Below, piece by piece: positions 7,298 to 13,812 of a stretch of 15,835 bases of DNA. Below the pieces are notes generated by a model. That model saw only the letters and a program-made list of their open reading frames with translations. It was not told where the DNA came from and did not search any database. Both the position numbers and the translations under genes were made by a program. Position 1 is the stretch's first letter. Every line of letters starts with the position of its first letter. The stretch is from an uncultured Candidatus Melainabacteria bacterium (lineage in GTDB: Bacteria; Cyanobacteriota; Vampirovibrionia; Gastranaerophilales; Gastranaerophilaceae), in assembly GCA_937898445.1 (NCBI GenBank), contig CALEJY010000151.1, forward strand, positions 1 to 15,835, written 5' to 3'.

Positions 7298-7789
7298 CTA
7301 ATTTTTGTATAAGCAAACTTCGCCGTTTTCAAGAGTTTTTTGAACATCAATCACTCTTTGGTTAGAACTTCCAACCCAAGGTAATCTTACATCCTTCAAC
7401 TCCTCAACGAACTCTCCGTCTGCTACTACATCAAGATATTTTACTCCAGGTTCGTTTTTAAATTCTTCCCACAAAAATCCTGAATACAACCAAACAGTCT
7501 TTGTAGGGAATTTTTCTTTTACTTCCTTAGCAAGTTCAAACACTTCTTTTCTGTTTTGAGGATGAAGTGGATCGCCGCCACTGAAAGTAATTCCTGAAAC
7601 ATAGTCTTTGTCCAAAGATTCAAACAATTCTTGTTTTGCAGCATCATCAAATGGAATTCCACCATTAATATCCCACGTAATTGGGTTTTGGCAGTTTTTG
7701 CAATGATGAGTACAACCTGCAAGCCACAAAACAGATCTCAAACCTTCGCCGTTAAGCATATCTTCTTTTGTTATATTGTGGTATCTCAT
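7298..7789 (-). CDS. nrdG: Anaerobic ribonucleotide reductase activating protein (radical SAM)
   Basis: NrdG is the cytoplasmic radical SAM activase that uses a [4Fe-4S] cluster and S-adenosylmethionine to make the glycyl radical on NrdD. The 163-residue protein is of normal family size. It has the cluster motif C26-THH-C30-KN-C33 (CxxxCxxC) and a SAM-binding GITFSGGDPLHP segment matching the family's GGE/GGD motif. The C-terminal part (WVGSSNQRVIDVQKTL) matches the usual NrdG ending. Its ATG overlaps the nrdD stop by one base (TAATG), so the two are translationally coupled in one operon, and a strong terminator follows about 40 bases after its stop. No key residue is missing. Confidence 0.96.
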   Translation of the reverse strand: MRYHNITKEDMLNGEGLRSVLWLAGCTHHCKNCQNPITWDINGGIPFDDAAKQELFESLDKDYVSGITFSGGDPLHPQNRKEVFELAKEVKEKFPTKTVWLYSGFLWEEFKNEPGVKYLDVVADGEFVEELKDVRLPWVGSSNQRVIDVQKTLENGEVCLYKN

Positions 7790-10035
7790 TACATGCTCAC
7801 TCTATCTTTAATTTCTTCCATTTTAGCTTGGTTCAAACGAGTATCACCTTTTACTCTTGAATAAGATAGGTAACCGTTCATTCTGTCGATTTTTGTCAAG
7901 TTTCTGCTACCACATTTAGGACAAACATCCATATTCAATTCTTGGTGTCCACAATCGTCACAGTAAGAAAGTGCTAGGTTAACACCTTCATAGAAACCTA
8001 AGTCCATCGCACGGTTAACAAGAGTTTCAATAGCACCTGTGTTATAAGAAACAGGGTATTTTACGTATTGAATTTTACCACCGTTTAACAAATCCCAGAA
8101 ACGTTTTTCCAAATCTTGTTTTTGGATAGGAGAAATCTTTTCTGAAACATGGCAATGGAAACTGTTTGAAACATATCCTCTGTCAGATACATTTTTAACA
8201 ATACCATATTTTTTTCTGAATTGTTTTACTTGCAAACCGCAAAGGTTTTCAGCAGGAGTTCCGTAGATAGCGTAAAGATATCCGTCTTTTTCTTTGTATT
8301 CATCAACTTTTTTGTTAATGTATTCCATTACTTCTAGAGCGAATGCGCCATCTTCTGCCAATGATTTTCCGTTATAAAGTTCTTGCAATTCATTCAATGC
8401 AGTAATACCGAATGATGCTGTTGCTGATTTCAATACAGGTTTAATCTTGTCATGGATACCTAAATGACCGCCCAAGAAACCGCCTTCACAATATGCTAGA
8501 GGGTTTGTTGATGCTTTCATTTCACCCAAGTAATCATAAGTTCTGATATGAATTTTTCTGATTAATTCCATATAGTAATCAAGAACTTCATAGAAATCTT
8601 TACTTTCTTTTTGAGCTTTTGCATAAATCAAAGGTAAGTGTAAGCTGATTGCACCAATGTTAAATCTACCAACGAAAACAGGTTGATCGTTTTCATCAGC
8701 TTTGTGAATACCGCCTCTTTCATACCAAGGAGAAAGAAACGCTCTGCAACCCATTGGAGAAACAACTTTTCCATATTGTTTGTACATAGAAGCAACATAA
8801 CCTTCACCGGTCAATGACAACCAGTCAGGATACATAGCTTTTTTAGAACATTCAATACCTGCTCTATATACATCTTCTAATGGTTTACCTTCTCCGTGAA
8901 GATTTTTATCGAACAAGAATACGATTTTAGGGAATAAAACCGGTTTCTTGCAAGATTTTTTACCTTGACCATCACGTCTTACATTAAGCATAATGATTGT
9001 TGCCATTTTTTCAAATTTAGATTGACCTAAACCTGCACTAACTGTAATGAACGGATAATCACCTCTGCTTGATGCAACAGTGTTGAATTTGTATTCCCAA
9101 CCTTGAAAACCGTCGTGGAAATCTTTTTCAACATCTTTTGTTGCTTGAATTTCTGCTTGTTCAGGAGAAACTCCCATATCAATATATTTTGCATAGCTTT
9201 CATTGTATGTCTTTTGAGCATAAGGAGCAAGGATTTTATCAACTTCAGGTAATGTAAAACCACCATATTGTTGGCTCGCTGCTGCCATTGTGATATCACC
9301 GATTACATCAAATGCAACATTCAATGATTTTGGTTCGTTGTACCACAAGTTACCCATTTCAAATCCGCCTTTTAAAACAGATGCAACATCAAATAAACAA
9401 CAGTTCATTGTGTCACGTCTTGCAGACATATCATGAATATAAATATAACCGTCATTAATTGCTTGAAGTTCTTCAACATTCAAGAAAAACTTTTTATAAA
9501 GTTCTTTGTTCAATTCATTGAAAATCAAAGAACGTTTTGTTGAAACAAGAGCTGAATCGGCGTTAGAATTTTCTTTATCACCGATATACATAATTTTTTG
9601 GCTTTCTTGATAAACTTTGTCAAGCATATGAACGAAATCCTTTTTATAGTTACGGTAATTTCTATAACTTCTTGCGATTTTAGGGCTTACATCTTCTAAT
9701 GCACTTTCTACGATATCGTGCATTTGAGCGATGTTAACTTCTTTAGAATCAAGATTTGCAAGTTCGCTTTCAACATATTCAGCCAAATCGCTAAAATCTT
9801 CATCTGAAAGTGAAATCATAACTCTACCGGCAGATTTTTTAACAGCGTTAACAATCTTCTGGAAATTATAATCTTCCCTAGTTCCATCTTTTTTAATCAC
9901 TACAATCTTGCTTGCTAAAGCATGATCTTTTACACTTCTCAACTCAGTAGGAACTGTTGTATTCGAAACTGATTTTTTAGATGTCAATGGTGTAAGATTT
10001 ACAATCTTATTATTGTCCAAAATATTGTTTTGCAT
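7789..10035 (-). CDS. nrdD: Anaerobic (class III) ribonucleoside-triphosphate reductase
   Basis: NrdD reduces ribonucleoside triphosphates to deoxynucleotides without oxygen through a glycyl radical. The product has 748 residues against about 710 for E. coli. After a polar N-terminal tail comes an ATP-cone (about 43-135, KIVVIKKDGTREDYNFQKIV) for allosteric dATP/ATP control. The catalytic barrel includes MNCCLFD (C212/C213). Near the end a zinc site has C692, C695, C705 and C708 (CDDC, CPKC). The glycyl-radical motif MNGYLSY follows, with G721, 28 residues from the C-terminus as expected. A TTG start at 10044 is open, but AAGGAGA (10051-10045) abuts it, while it lies nine bases before ATG 10035, so ATG 10035 is preferred. 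NrdG follows in the same operon. No aerobic class I genes are seen nearby. Confidence 0.97.
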   Translation of the reverse strand: MQNNILDNNKIVNLTPLTSKKSVSNTTVPTELRSVKDHALASKIVVIKKDGTREDYNFQKIVNAVKKSAGRVMISLSDEDFSDLAEYVESELANLDSKEVNIAQMHDIVESALEDVSPKIARSYRNYRNYKKDFVHMLDKVYQESQKIMYIGDKENSNADSALVSTKRSLIFNELNKELYKKFFLNVEELQAINDGYIYIHDMSARRDTMNCCLFDVASVLKGGFEMGNLWYNEPKSLNVAFDVIGDITMAAASQQYGGFTLPEVDKILAPYAQKTYNESYAKYIDMGVSPEQAEIQATKDVEKDFHDGFQGWEYKFNTVASSRGDYPFITVSAGLGQSKFEKMATIIMLNVRRDGQGKKSCKKPVLFPKIVFLFDKNLHGEGKPLEDVYRAGIECSKKAMYPDWLSLTGEGYVASMYKQYGKVVSPMGCRAFLSPWYERGGIHKADENDQPVFVGRFNIGAISLHLPLIYAKAQKESKDFYEVLDYYMELIRKIHIRTYDYLGEMKASTNPLAYCEGGFLGGHLGIHDKIKPVLKSATASFGITALNELQELYNGKSLAEDGAFALEVMEYINKKVDEYKEKDGYLYAIYGTPAENLCGLQVKQFRKKYGIVKNVSDRGYVSNSFHCHVSEKISPIQKQDLEKRFWDLLNGGKIQYVKYPVSYNTGAIETLVNRAMDLGFYEGVNLALSYCDDCGHQELNMDVCPKCGSRNLTKIDRMNGYLSYSRVKGDTRLNQAKMEEIKDRVSM

Positions 10036-10071
10036 TTTTTCCAATCTCCTTCACTGCGAAATTTTACCCCT

Positions 10072-10085
10072 GTAGGTTCCCCTAC
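10072..10085 (-). other. Small hairpin in the nrdD leader
   Basis: On the minus strand GTAGG-GGAA-CCTAC is a five-pair stem capped by a GNRA-type tetraloop, about 20 bases upstream of the nrdD Shine-Dalgarno site. It may shape the leader RNA. It does not match a riboswitch I recognise, and no cobalamin box is visible. Confidence 0.35.
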
Positions 10086-10168
10086 CCTGAAAAGTTTGAT
10101 TACACAAGCTATTTCAAGATTTCTTAACCATTCATTTTTCCAAATCTCGTTTATTTATTCGTATTAAT

Positions 10169-10198
10169 ATAATACACCAGTTTAAGTTTACTTTGCAA
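10169..10198 (-). promoter_or_regulatory. Candidate promoter of nrdDG
   Basis: Minus strand TTGCAA (10198-10193), an 18-base spacer and TATTAT (10174-10169) form a plausible sigma-70-type promoter. Initiation near 10162 would give a leader of about 125 bases. I looked for a NrdR box pair (ACACTATATATAGTGT-like) and saw none. Confidence 0.5.
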
Positions 10199-10317
10199 TA
10201 GATTGATAGGATTAGAAAGATTGATTTTTGGATTTATCTTTATTTGACAAGGTTACCCGAGTTTAAATTTCTTCATAATTCTTTTTAATTTGCGTTATAT
10301 TTATTTTCATTATTTAA

Positions 10318-10323
10318 TATAAT
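10318..10323 (+). promoter_or_regulatory. Candidate -10 element of the efflux transporter gene
   Basis: A perfect TATAAT lies 113 bases before the ATG at 10437. No good -35 is found at 16-18 bases upstream, so it may depend on an activator. Transcription from here would include the 10353-10411 repeat pair in the leader. Confidence 0.45.
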
Positions 10324-10352
10324 TAAAAGGATTTATAACGAATAGCTTTAAT

Positions 10353-10416
10353 AGCAAGGGGCATGCCAGTATATACTGTTTTAAACACCTACAACAAGCT
10401 AAGGGCATGCCTTTTT
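10353..10416 (+). promoter_or_regulatory. Paired GGCATGCC repeats: operator pair or leader attenuator
   Basis: AGCAAGGGGCATGCC (10353-10367) and AGCTAAGGGCATGCC (10397-10411) match at 13 of 15 positions and are 44 bases apart. Both contain the self-complementary GGCATGCC, so the RNA copies can pair with each other. The right copy is followed directly by TTTTT, so a long-loop terminator could form before the transporter gene. Either reading implies regulation of efflux. Confidence 0.5.
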
Positions 10417-10436
10417 AAGAAAAATGGAGAGAAAAT

Positions 10437-11975
10437 ATGCAAATTACCCACAAACAAATTAACCCATGGATTGTCATGATACCAGTCATGATTTCCGTGT
10501 TTATGTACGCATTAGATGAAACAATTTCAAACGTAGCACTGCCATATATGGCCGGAAGTTTCTCTATAAGCCACAATGAGTCTACTTGGATTATTACAAG
10601 TTACTTGGTTGCAAGTGGTGTAATAATTCCCGCAGTTGACTTCTTTTCAAAGCTTATGGGCAGAAAAGCATATTTTCTTTTAAGTATAACAATATTCACA
10701 ATCGCATCTGTTTTATGTGGACTTTCAACATCCATGCCAATGATACTTTTTGCTCGTATATTGCAAGGTATTGGCGGTGGCGGAATTATGCCGATATCTC
10801 AGGCGATTATTTTTGAAATCTTTCCAAAAGAACAACGTTCTGCTGCAATGGCGGTATTTGGTTTGGGGGTTGTAATGGCTCCGATTATGGGACCGGCTCT
10901 CGGTGGTTGGTTAACAGAAACATGGTCATGGCCTTTTATATATTTTATTAATGTTCCTTTCGGAATTGTAGCTTTCCATTTGACTAAAAGTCTTGTATTT
11001 GACCCTGATTATGCTAAAAAACAGAAAAATGTATCAATGGATTATTCAGGATTTTTCTTCCTTTGCATTTGGCTTTTAACATTGCAAATCGTCTTGGATA
11101 AAGGTAATGATGCAGACTGGTTCTCTGCAGCATGGATTTGCAAAACCTTTGCAATATCTATGATGGCAATGATTGCGTTTTTCTCTATTCAAATCAAAAA
11201 GAAAAAACCGCTTATTGATTTATCAATTATGAAAGACGGAAACTTTTTCTTCGGAACAATAGTTCTTATGGTATTGATGGGTGTAATGATGGCATCAGCA
11301 GCAATTTTGCCTTCTATGTTACAAAGATTGATGGGATACACATCATTCTTAAGTGGTATTTCAATGGTTCCGAGAGGAGGCGGATGTCTTTTAGCAACAA
11401 TACTTTGCGGTGTTTTAACTCCAAAAATAGGAACAAAACCTTTAATTATCGCAGGTTTAATAATACTCGGAATTGGCGGATTAATGTTTGGTGAAATCAA
11501 CACCAATATTGCGCTCGTTGATATTGCACTACCTAACTTTGTATTCGGATTGGGAATGATTATGGCAATGGTTCCAATGATGAACTTGTCATGCAGTACA
11601 TTGACAAACGACGAACAAACTAACGCCGCAGGTGTTCAAAACCTTCTTAAAAACATCGGTGCAGCCATCGGAACATCTGTTGCAACTACAATGATTGCAA
11701 GATTTTCACAAGTTCACCAAATGATGATGGTTGGTCATTTGAATTTTGCAAGTGATCCGTTTGTTCAAAAAATCGGAGCAATGACATCAAGTTTTGCCGC
11801 AAACACAGATTTGGCAAGCGCAACTCACATGGCTGAAAATATGGTTTATAACCAACTTTTGCAACAGTCTAGTTTGTGGGGGTATGTAGAAACCTTTAGA
11901 TACTTTGGGATTGCGGCATTTGTAATTATTCCGTTAGTATTGTTAATCAGATCCAAACAGGCTAAAGCCGAATAA
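10437..11975 (+). CDS. MFS multidrug efflux transporter, DHA2 (EmrB/QacA) type
   Basis: This 512-residue inner-membrane protein has the length and about 14 hydrophobic helices of DHA2 proton-drug antiporters. Family signatures are visible. LDETISNVALPYM (about 27-39) in helix 1 matches the DHA2 motif LDxTIVNVALP. SKLMGRKAYF after helix 2 is motif A. RILQGIGGGGIMP lies in helix 4. GLGVVMAPIMGPALGGWL in helix 5 is antiporter motif C. The start is supported by GGAGAG (10426-10431), five bases before the ATG. No EmrA-type membrane-fusion gene or TolC gene is next to it, so it may work alone or with distant partners. The substrate cannot be read from sequence. A small cupin gene follows 79 bases on with no clear terminator between, so the two may share a transcript. 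Confidence 0.93.
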   Translation: MQITHKQINPWIVMIPVMISVFMYALDETISNVALPYMAGSFSISHNESTWIITSYLVASGVIIPAVDFFSKLMGRKAYFLLSITIFTIASVLCGLSTSMPMILFARILQGIGGGGIMPISQAIIFEIFPKEQRSAAMAVFGLGVVMAPIMGPALGGWLTETWSWPFIYFINVPFGIVAFHLTKSLVFDPDYAKKQKNVSMDYSGFFFLCIWLLTLQIVLDKGNDADWFSAAWICKTFAISMMAMIAFFSIQIKKKKPLIDLSIMKDGNFFFGTIVLMVLMGVMMASAAILPSMLQRLMGYTSFLSGISMVPRGGGCLLATILCGVLTPKIGTKPLIIAGLIILGIGGLMFGEINTNIALVDIALPNFVFGLGMIMAMVPMMNLSCSTLTNDEQTNAAGVQNLLKNIGAAIGTSVATTMIARFSQVHQMMMVGHLNFASDPFVQKIGAMTSSFAANTDLASATHMAENMVYNQLLQQSSLWGYVETFRYFGIAAFVIIPLVLLIRSKQAKAE

Positions 11976-12054
11976 ATAAAATTTCCCCAACTGTGGAATA
12001 CAAAACAATTTATCCCTCTTTAAAATGAGTTTAACACCTAAAAAGGAGGGCTAA

Positions 12055-12357
12055 ATGTTTTATAACGTACTAAAATTAAAAGATCTCGGCAAAACAGACA
12101 AATCTTTTGAAAAAGAAATTTTGATGGAGCATGATGATAGCTGCTTATCAATCGTTTCCATCAAAAAAGATGAAATCATTGACACACATACATCAAAATG
12201 TAATACAGCAGTAATTGTAATTGATGGCGAAATTGAACTTCATTTTGATGCAGAAAAATTCAAAATTGAAAAAGGCGAAATGCTTATGTTTAAAAAAGAA
12301 GAACAACATAAAGTTGTTGCACAAAAAGACAGTCGATTTTTATTAATAAAAATCTAA
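12055..12357 (+). CDS. Small single-domain cupin protein
   Basis: The 100-residue protein is nearly all one cupin beta-barrel. The pattern IIDTHTSKCNTAVIVIDGEIEL (residues about 41-62) corresponds to cupin motif 1, and KGEMLMFKKEEQHKV to motif 2. Metal ligands are only partly kept: one His in the first motif (THT) and one in the second (EEQH). Metal binding is therefore uncertain. Small cupins of this kind often act as sugar- or metabolite-binding or stress-related proteins, and the exact role here is unknown. It has an excellent AAGGAGG site six bases before the ATG, the best in the window, which suggests high expression. It may be read through from the efflux gene or from a weak TAAAAT box at 12021-12026. 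A strong terminator closes the unit. Confidence 0.8.
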   Translation: MFYNVLKLKDLGKTDKSFEKEILMEHDDSCLSIVSIKKDEIIDTHTSKCNTAVIVIDGEIELHFDAEKFKIEKGEMLMFKKEEQHKVVAQKDSRFLLIKI

Positions 12358-12377
12358 ATCTAAACGAAATCATTGTA

Positions 12378-12407
12378 AGGGGCTTAATAGCCCCTATTTC
12401 ATTTTAT
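12378..12407 (+). terminator. Rho-independent terminator after the cupin gene
   Basis: AGGGGCT (12378-12384) and AGCCCCT (12389-12395) form a perfect seven-pair stem with loop TAAT. ATTTCATTTTAT follows. It lies 20 bases after the cupin stop and ends the efflux-cupin unit. Confidence 0.85.
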
Positions 12408-12444
12408 ATAGCAAAATTTTATTTTTACAGATTTTGAAATAAAT

Positions 12445-13296
12445 ATGAAAAATATAGTTAATTCCACAGTTAAATTTTCATATAATATTTCAAAAGGTTC
12501 TATCAAAAACAGGCAAAAACTAATTTCTAAATACAACAAACAGATATTTAGTAGATTGGAACAAAATCTCAAAGATAATTATATCTCTGTTGCAGATGCT
12601 CAAAAAGCTATTGATGAAGTTTTGCCAGAAAAAAAAGTTATACAAATAAGACCTATATCTTCAAAAAATAAAAAAGAAGATGTTGGAAATTCTGACTTTC
12701 TATACGGCAAAAATTGGAATATAGTAGGACAAACCATTGACATCCCTATAAAAAATAATAAAATTTCTATAAAAAATTTAAGTATATTTATGCATGAATT
12801 GACGCATGTTATAAACACATTATTAAATCCAAAAACAACCGCACGAGTAAACGGAATGTATTTAAGACGTACATATACAGAAAATTTGAGTAACATAATT
12901 GATAAGAAGTTATACAATTACGAAAATATTGAAGAAACTATCCCTTTTATATCAAATAAAAGATATAAAAAAGCAAAAAAAGAAATTTTACAAACAAGAG
13001 AAAACGAATTATTAAAATTTTTAAAAGGCTATTCGGTAAAAGATAAAATAGATTATATTCAAGAAATGAGAAATACTCTTATTGAAGAAAGAACAGCTTA
13101 CACTGAAGAAGAAAAATATGCCTGGATACTTACTAAAAAACATAAAATACATTTACCAAAATTTAATGAAATTGGTAATTTAAAAGGCTATTTTTTTGAT
13201 GAAAAAATAAAAATACTCAAAAAAATCGGATTTGAAATTATAGACAAAGAACGCAAAGAACATGCCAAAAAGCTAAAAACAAGACGTAAAAAATAG
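12445..13296 (+). CDS. Putative HExxH (gluzincin-like) metallopeptidase, orphan
   Basis: This 283-residue, very Lys/Asn-rich protein belongs to no family I can name. Its one clear signature is FMHELTHVIN, a zinc-peptidase HExxH motif (H117, E118, H121) in a hydrophobic context. About 95 residues later, in LIEERTAYTEEE, E214 or E215 next to an A-Y pair sits where gluzincins place their third zinc ligand. The C-terminal region is strongly basic (ending TRRKK). No signal peptide or membrane helix is visible. The start lacks a good Shine-Dalgarno site (only GAAAT-type bases upstream), so translation may be weak. The DNA is more AT-rich than nrdD or the hydrolase, which is compatible with transfer. 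The catalytic inference is moderate; the substrate is unknown. It stands alone between two terminator-like elements. Confidence 0.7.
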   Translation: MKNIVNSTVKFSYNISKGSIKNRQKLISKYNKQIFSRLEQNLKDNYISVADAQKAIDEVLPEKKVIQIRPISSKNKKEDVGNSDFLYGKNWNIVGQTIDIPIKNNKISIKNLSIFMHELTHVINTLLNPKTTARVNGMYLRRTYTENLSNIIDKKLYNYENIEETIPFISNKRYKKAKKEILQTRENELLKFLKGYSVKDKIDYIQEMRNTLIEERTAYTEEEKYAWILTKKHKIHLPKFNEIGNLKGYFFDEKIKILKKIGFEIIDKERKEHAKKLKTRRKK

Positions 13297-13303
13297 TAGA
13301 ACT

Positions 13304-13451
13304 TTTTTGCGCTAAAAACTCAAAAAAATTGATAAAATTCGTCAAAAATCTAAGTAATTTTTTCTTTTTGATTACTTTTTCTTACCCAAGACCAATATCT
13401 GAGTGGTGCTTTTTCTTTGTGGAACTTTCTTTTTGCGCTAAAAAGAAAGTT
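13304..13451. repeat. Duplicated 15-mer and a 12-pair hairpin
   Basis: TTTTTGCGCTAAAAA occurs exactly at 13304-13318 and 13430-13444. The second copy is the core of a perfect inverted repeat, AACTTTCTTTTT (13423-13434) with AAAAAGAAAGTT (13440-13451), extendable by two G-C pairs past a bulged T. It may be a dispersed repeat family or processing signal. Not assigned. Confidence 0.6.
13352..13382 (+). terminator. Weak terminator-like hairpin after the metallopeptidase gene
   Basis: AAGTAAT (13352-13358) and ATTACTT (13371-13377) pair around a 12-base T-rich loop, followed by TTTCTT. The stem is AT-rich and weak. It is the only terminator candidate for the upstream gene. Confidence 0.4.
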
Positions 13452-13454
13452 TCC

Positions 13455-13505
13455 GGCGGTAAAGGGAATTTACTTAATCGTTGGTGAGAATAGGAAATTC
13501 GAACC
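13455..13505 (-). repeat. tRNA 3'-end-like fragments
   Basis: Bases 13455-13470 match the tRNA-Glu acceptor and T-arm region (13629-13644) at 15 of 16 positions, in the same orientation. Bases 13482-13505 read on the minus strand as GGTTCGAATTT followed by CCTATTCTCACCA, like a T-loop and CCA end of another tRNA, but its T-stem does not pair. These look like debris of tRNA genes or old integration sites. Confidence 0.5.
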
Positions 13506-13530
13506 GTACGAATATGTATGCAGAGCTAAC

Positions 13531-13561
13531 CCAATAATTTTTTTAACAAAAAAATTATTGG
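13531..13561. repeat. Perfect 14-pair AT-rich hairpin
   Basis: CCAATAATTTTTTT (13531-13544) and AAAAAAATTATTGG (13548-13561) are exact inverted repeats around AAC. No T-run lies beyond the stem on either strand, so a standard terminator is not certain. It lies in the 3' trailer of the tRNA-Glu transcript and may end or protect it. Confidence 0.6.
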
Positions 13562-13633
13562 CTCAATTTCACTGCCGCCACCATACCAAAAATATTAAAA
13601 ATCAAACAATTATATTAGATTGTATGGTGGCGG
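13562..13633. repeat. Inverted copy of the tRNA-Glu 3' end
   Basis: CCGCCACCATAC (13575-13586) is the exact reverse complement of 13622-13633, which encodes the tRNA-Glu acceptor 3' strand, CCA and three trailing bases. The preceding CTCAATTTCAC (from 13563) resembles the tRNA T-loop. The precursor RNA could therefore fold its 3' trailer onto the acceptor end, with a loop of 35 bases. Confidence 0.7.
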
Positions 13634-13699
13634 TAAGGGGAATTGAACCCCTGTTTAGAGAATGAGAATCTCTCGTCCTAACCACTAGACGATACCGCT
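13625..13699 (-). tRNA. tRNA-Glu (anticodon CTC), CCA encoded
   Basis: The 75-base minus-strand gene folds as a cloverleaf. It has a D-arm GTCTAGTGGTTAGGAC, an anticodon stem AGAGA/TCTCT with loop TTCTCAT (anticodon CTC, reading GAG), and a T-arm AGGGG-TTCAATT-CCCCT. The acceptor 3' strand is TACCGCC, with discriminator A and an encoded CCA. The sequence is close to standard bacterial tRNA-Glu. The oddity is the first acceptor pair: the 5' base is A opposite C72, where tRNA-Glu normally has G1-C72. Pairs 2-7 are all intact. A good promoter lies upstream. It is an isolated tRNA, divergent from the hydrolase gene. Confidence 0.92.
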
Positions 13700-13717
13700 A
13701 TTTATTTTTCCGAAATC

Positions 13718-13747
13718 ATTATAGTACAAATATAGACATTGAGGCAA
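13718..13747 (-). promoter_or_regulatory. Promoter of tRNA-Glu
   Basis: Minus strand TTGCCT (13747-13742), an 18-base spacer and a perfect TATAAT (13723-13718). Transcription would begin near 13711, about 12 bases before the mature tRNA 5' end. The same TTGCCT -35 recurs before the gene at 14848. Confidence 0.75.
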
Positions 13748-13812
13748 TGAAATTTTTCATTTTCTGGAAAAAATGTAAAAGGTATAAATTTTTTCAGAAA
13801 GGATTTAGTGAT

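Larger units (their letters stand above)
10036..10436. other. Divergent intergenic region between nrdD and the efflux gene
   Basis: These 401 bases hold no convincing gene. The nrdD side has the promoter and leader hairpin. The middle (10200-10300) is AT-rich, with a lone TTGACA at 10244-10249 but no -10 at the right distance. The right side has the TATAAT box and the duplicated GGCATGCC palindromes before the transporter. Confidence 0.7.

Noticed and set aside
10036..10044. TTG start at 10044 for nrdD
   Set aside because: The AAGGAGA motif touches it, too close for initiation; ATG 10035 has nine-base spacing.
10036..10200. NrdR boxes or a cobalamin riboswitch upstream of nrdD
   Set aside because: No tandem ACAC...GTGT-type palindromes and no conserved riboswitch boxes could be found by eye.
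10363..10479. 38-codon leader peptide frame overlapping the efflux gene start
   Set aside because: The only purine-rich site is one base from its ATG and the peptide has no attenuator-like codon run. It is more likely chance.
13417..13665. Open frame of 82 codons ending in VAVRGIEPLFRE
   Set aside because: Its end is the antisense of tRNA-Glu, the source of the well-known spurious GIEP-type protein ends, and its start lies in a hairpin without a ribosome site.
13747..13812. 22-residue N-terminal extension of the hydrolase
   Set aside because: It overlaps the tRNA-Glu promoter, lacks a ribosome site and is not like the family; ATG 13813 has one.
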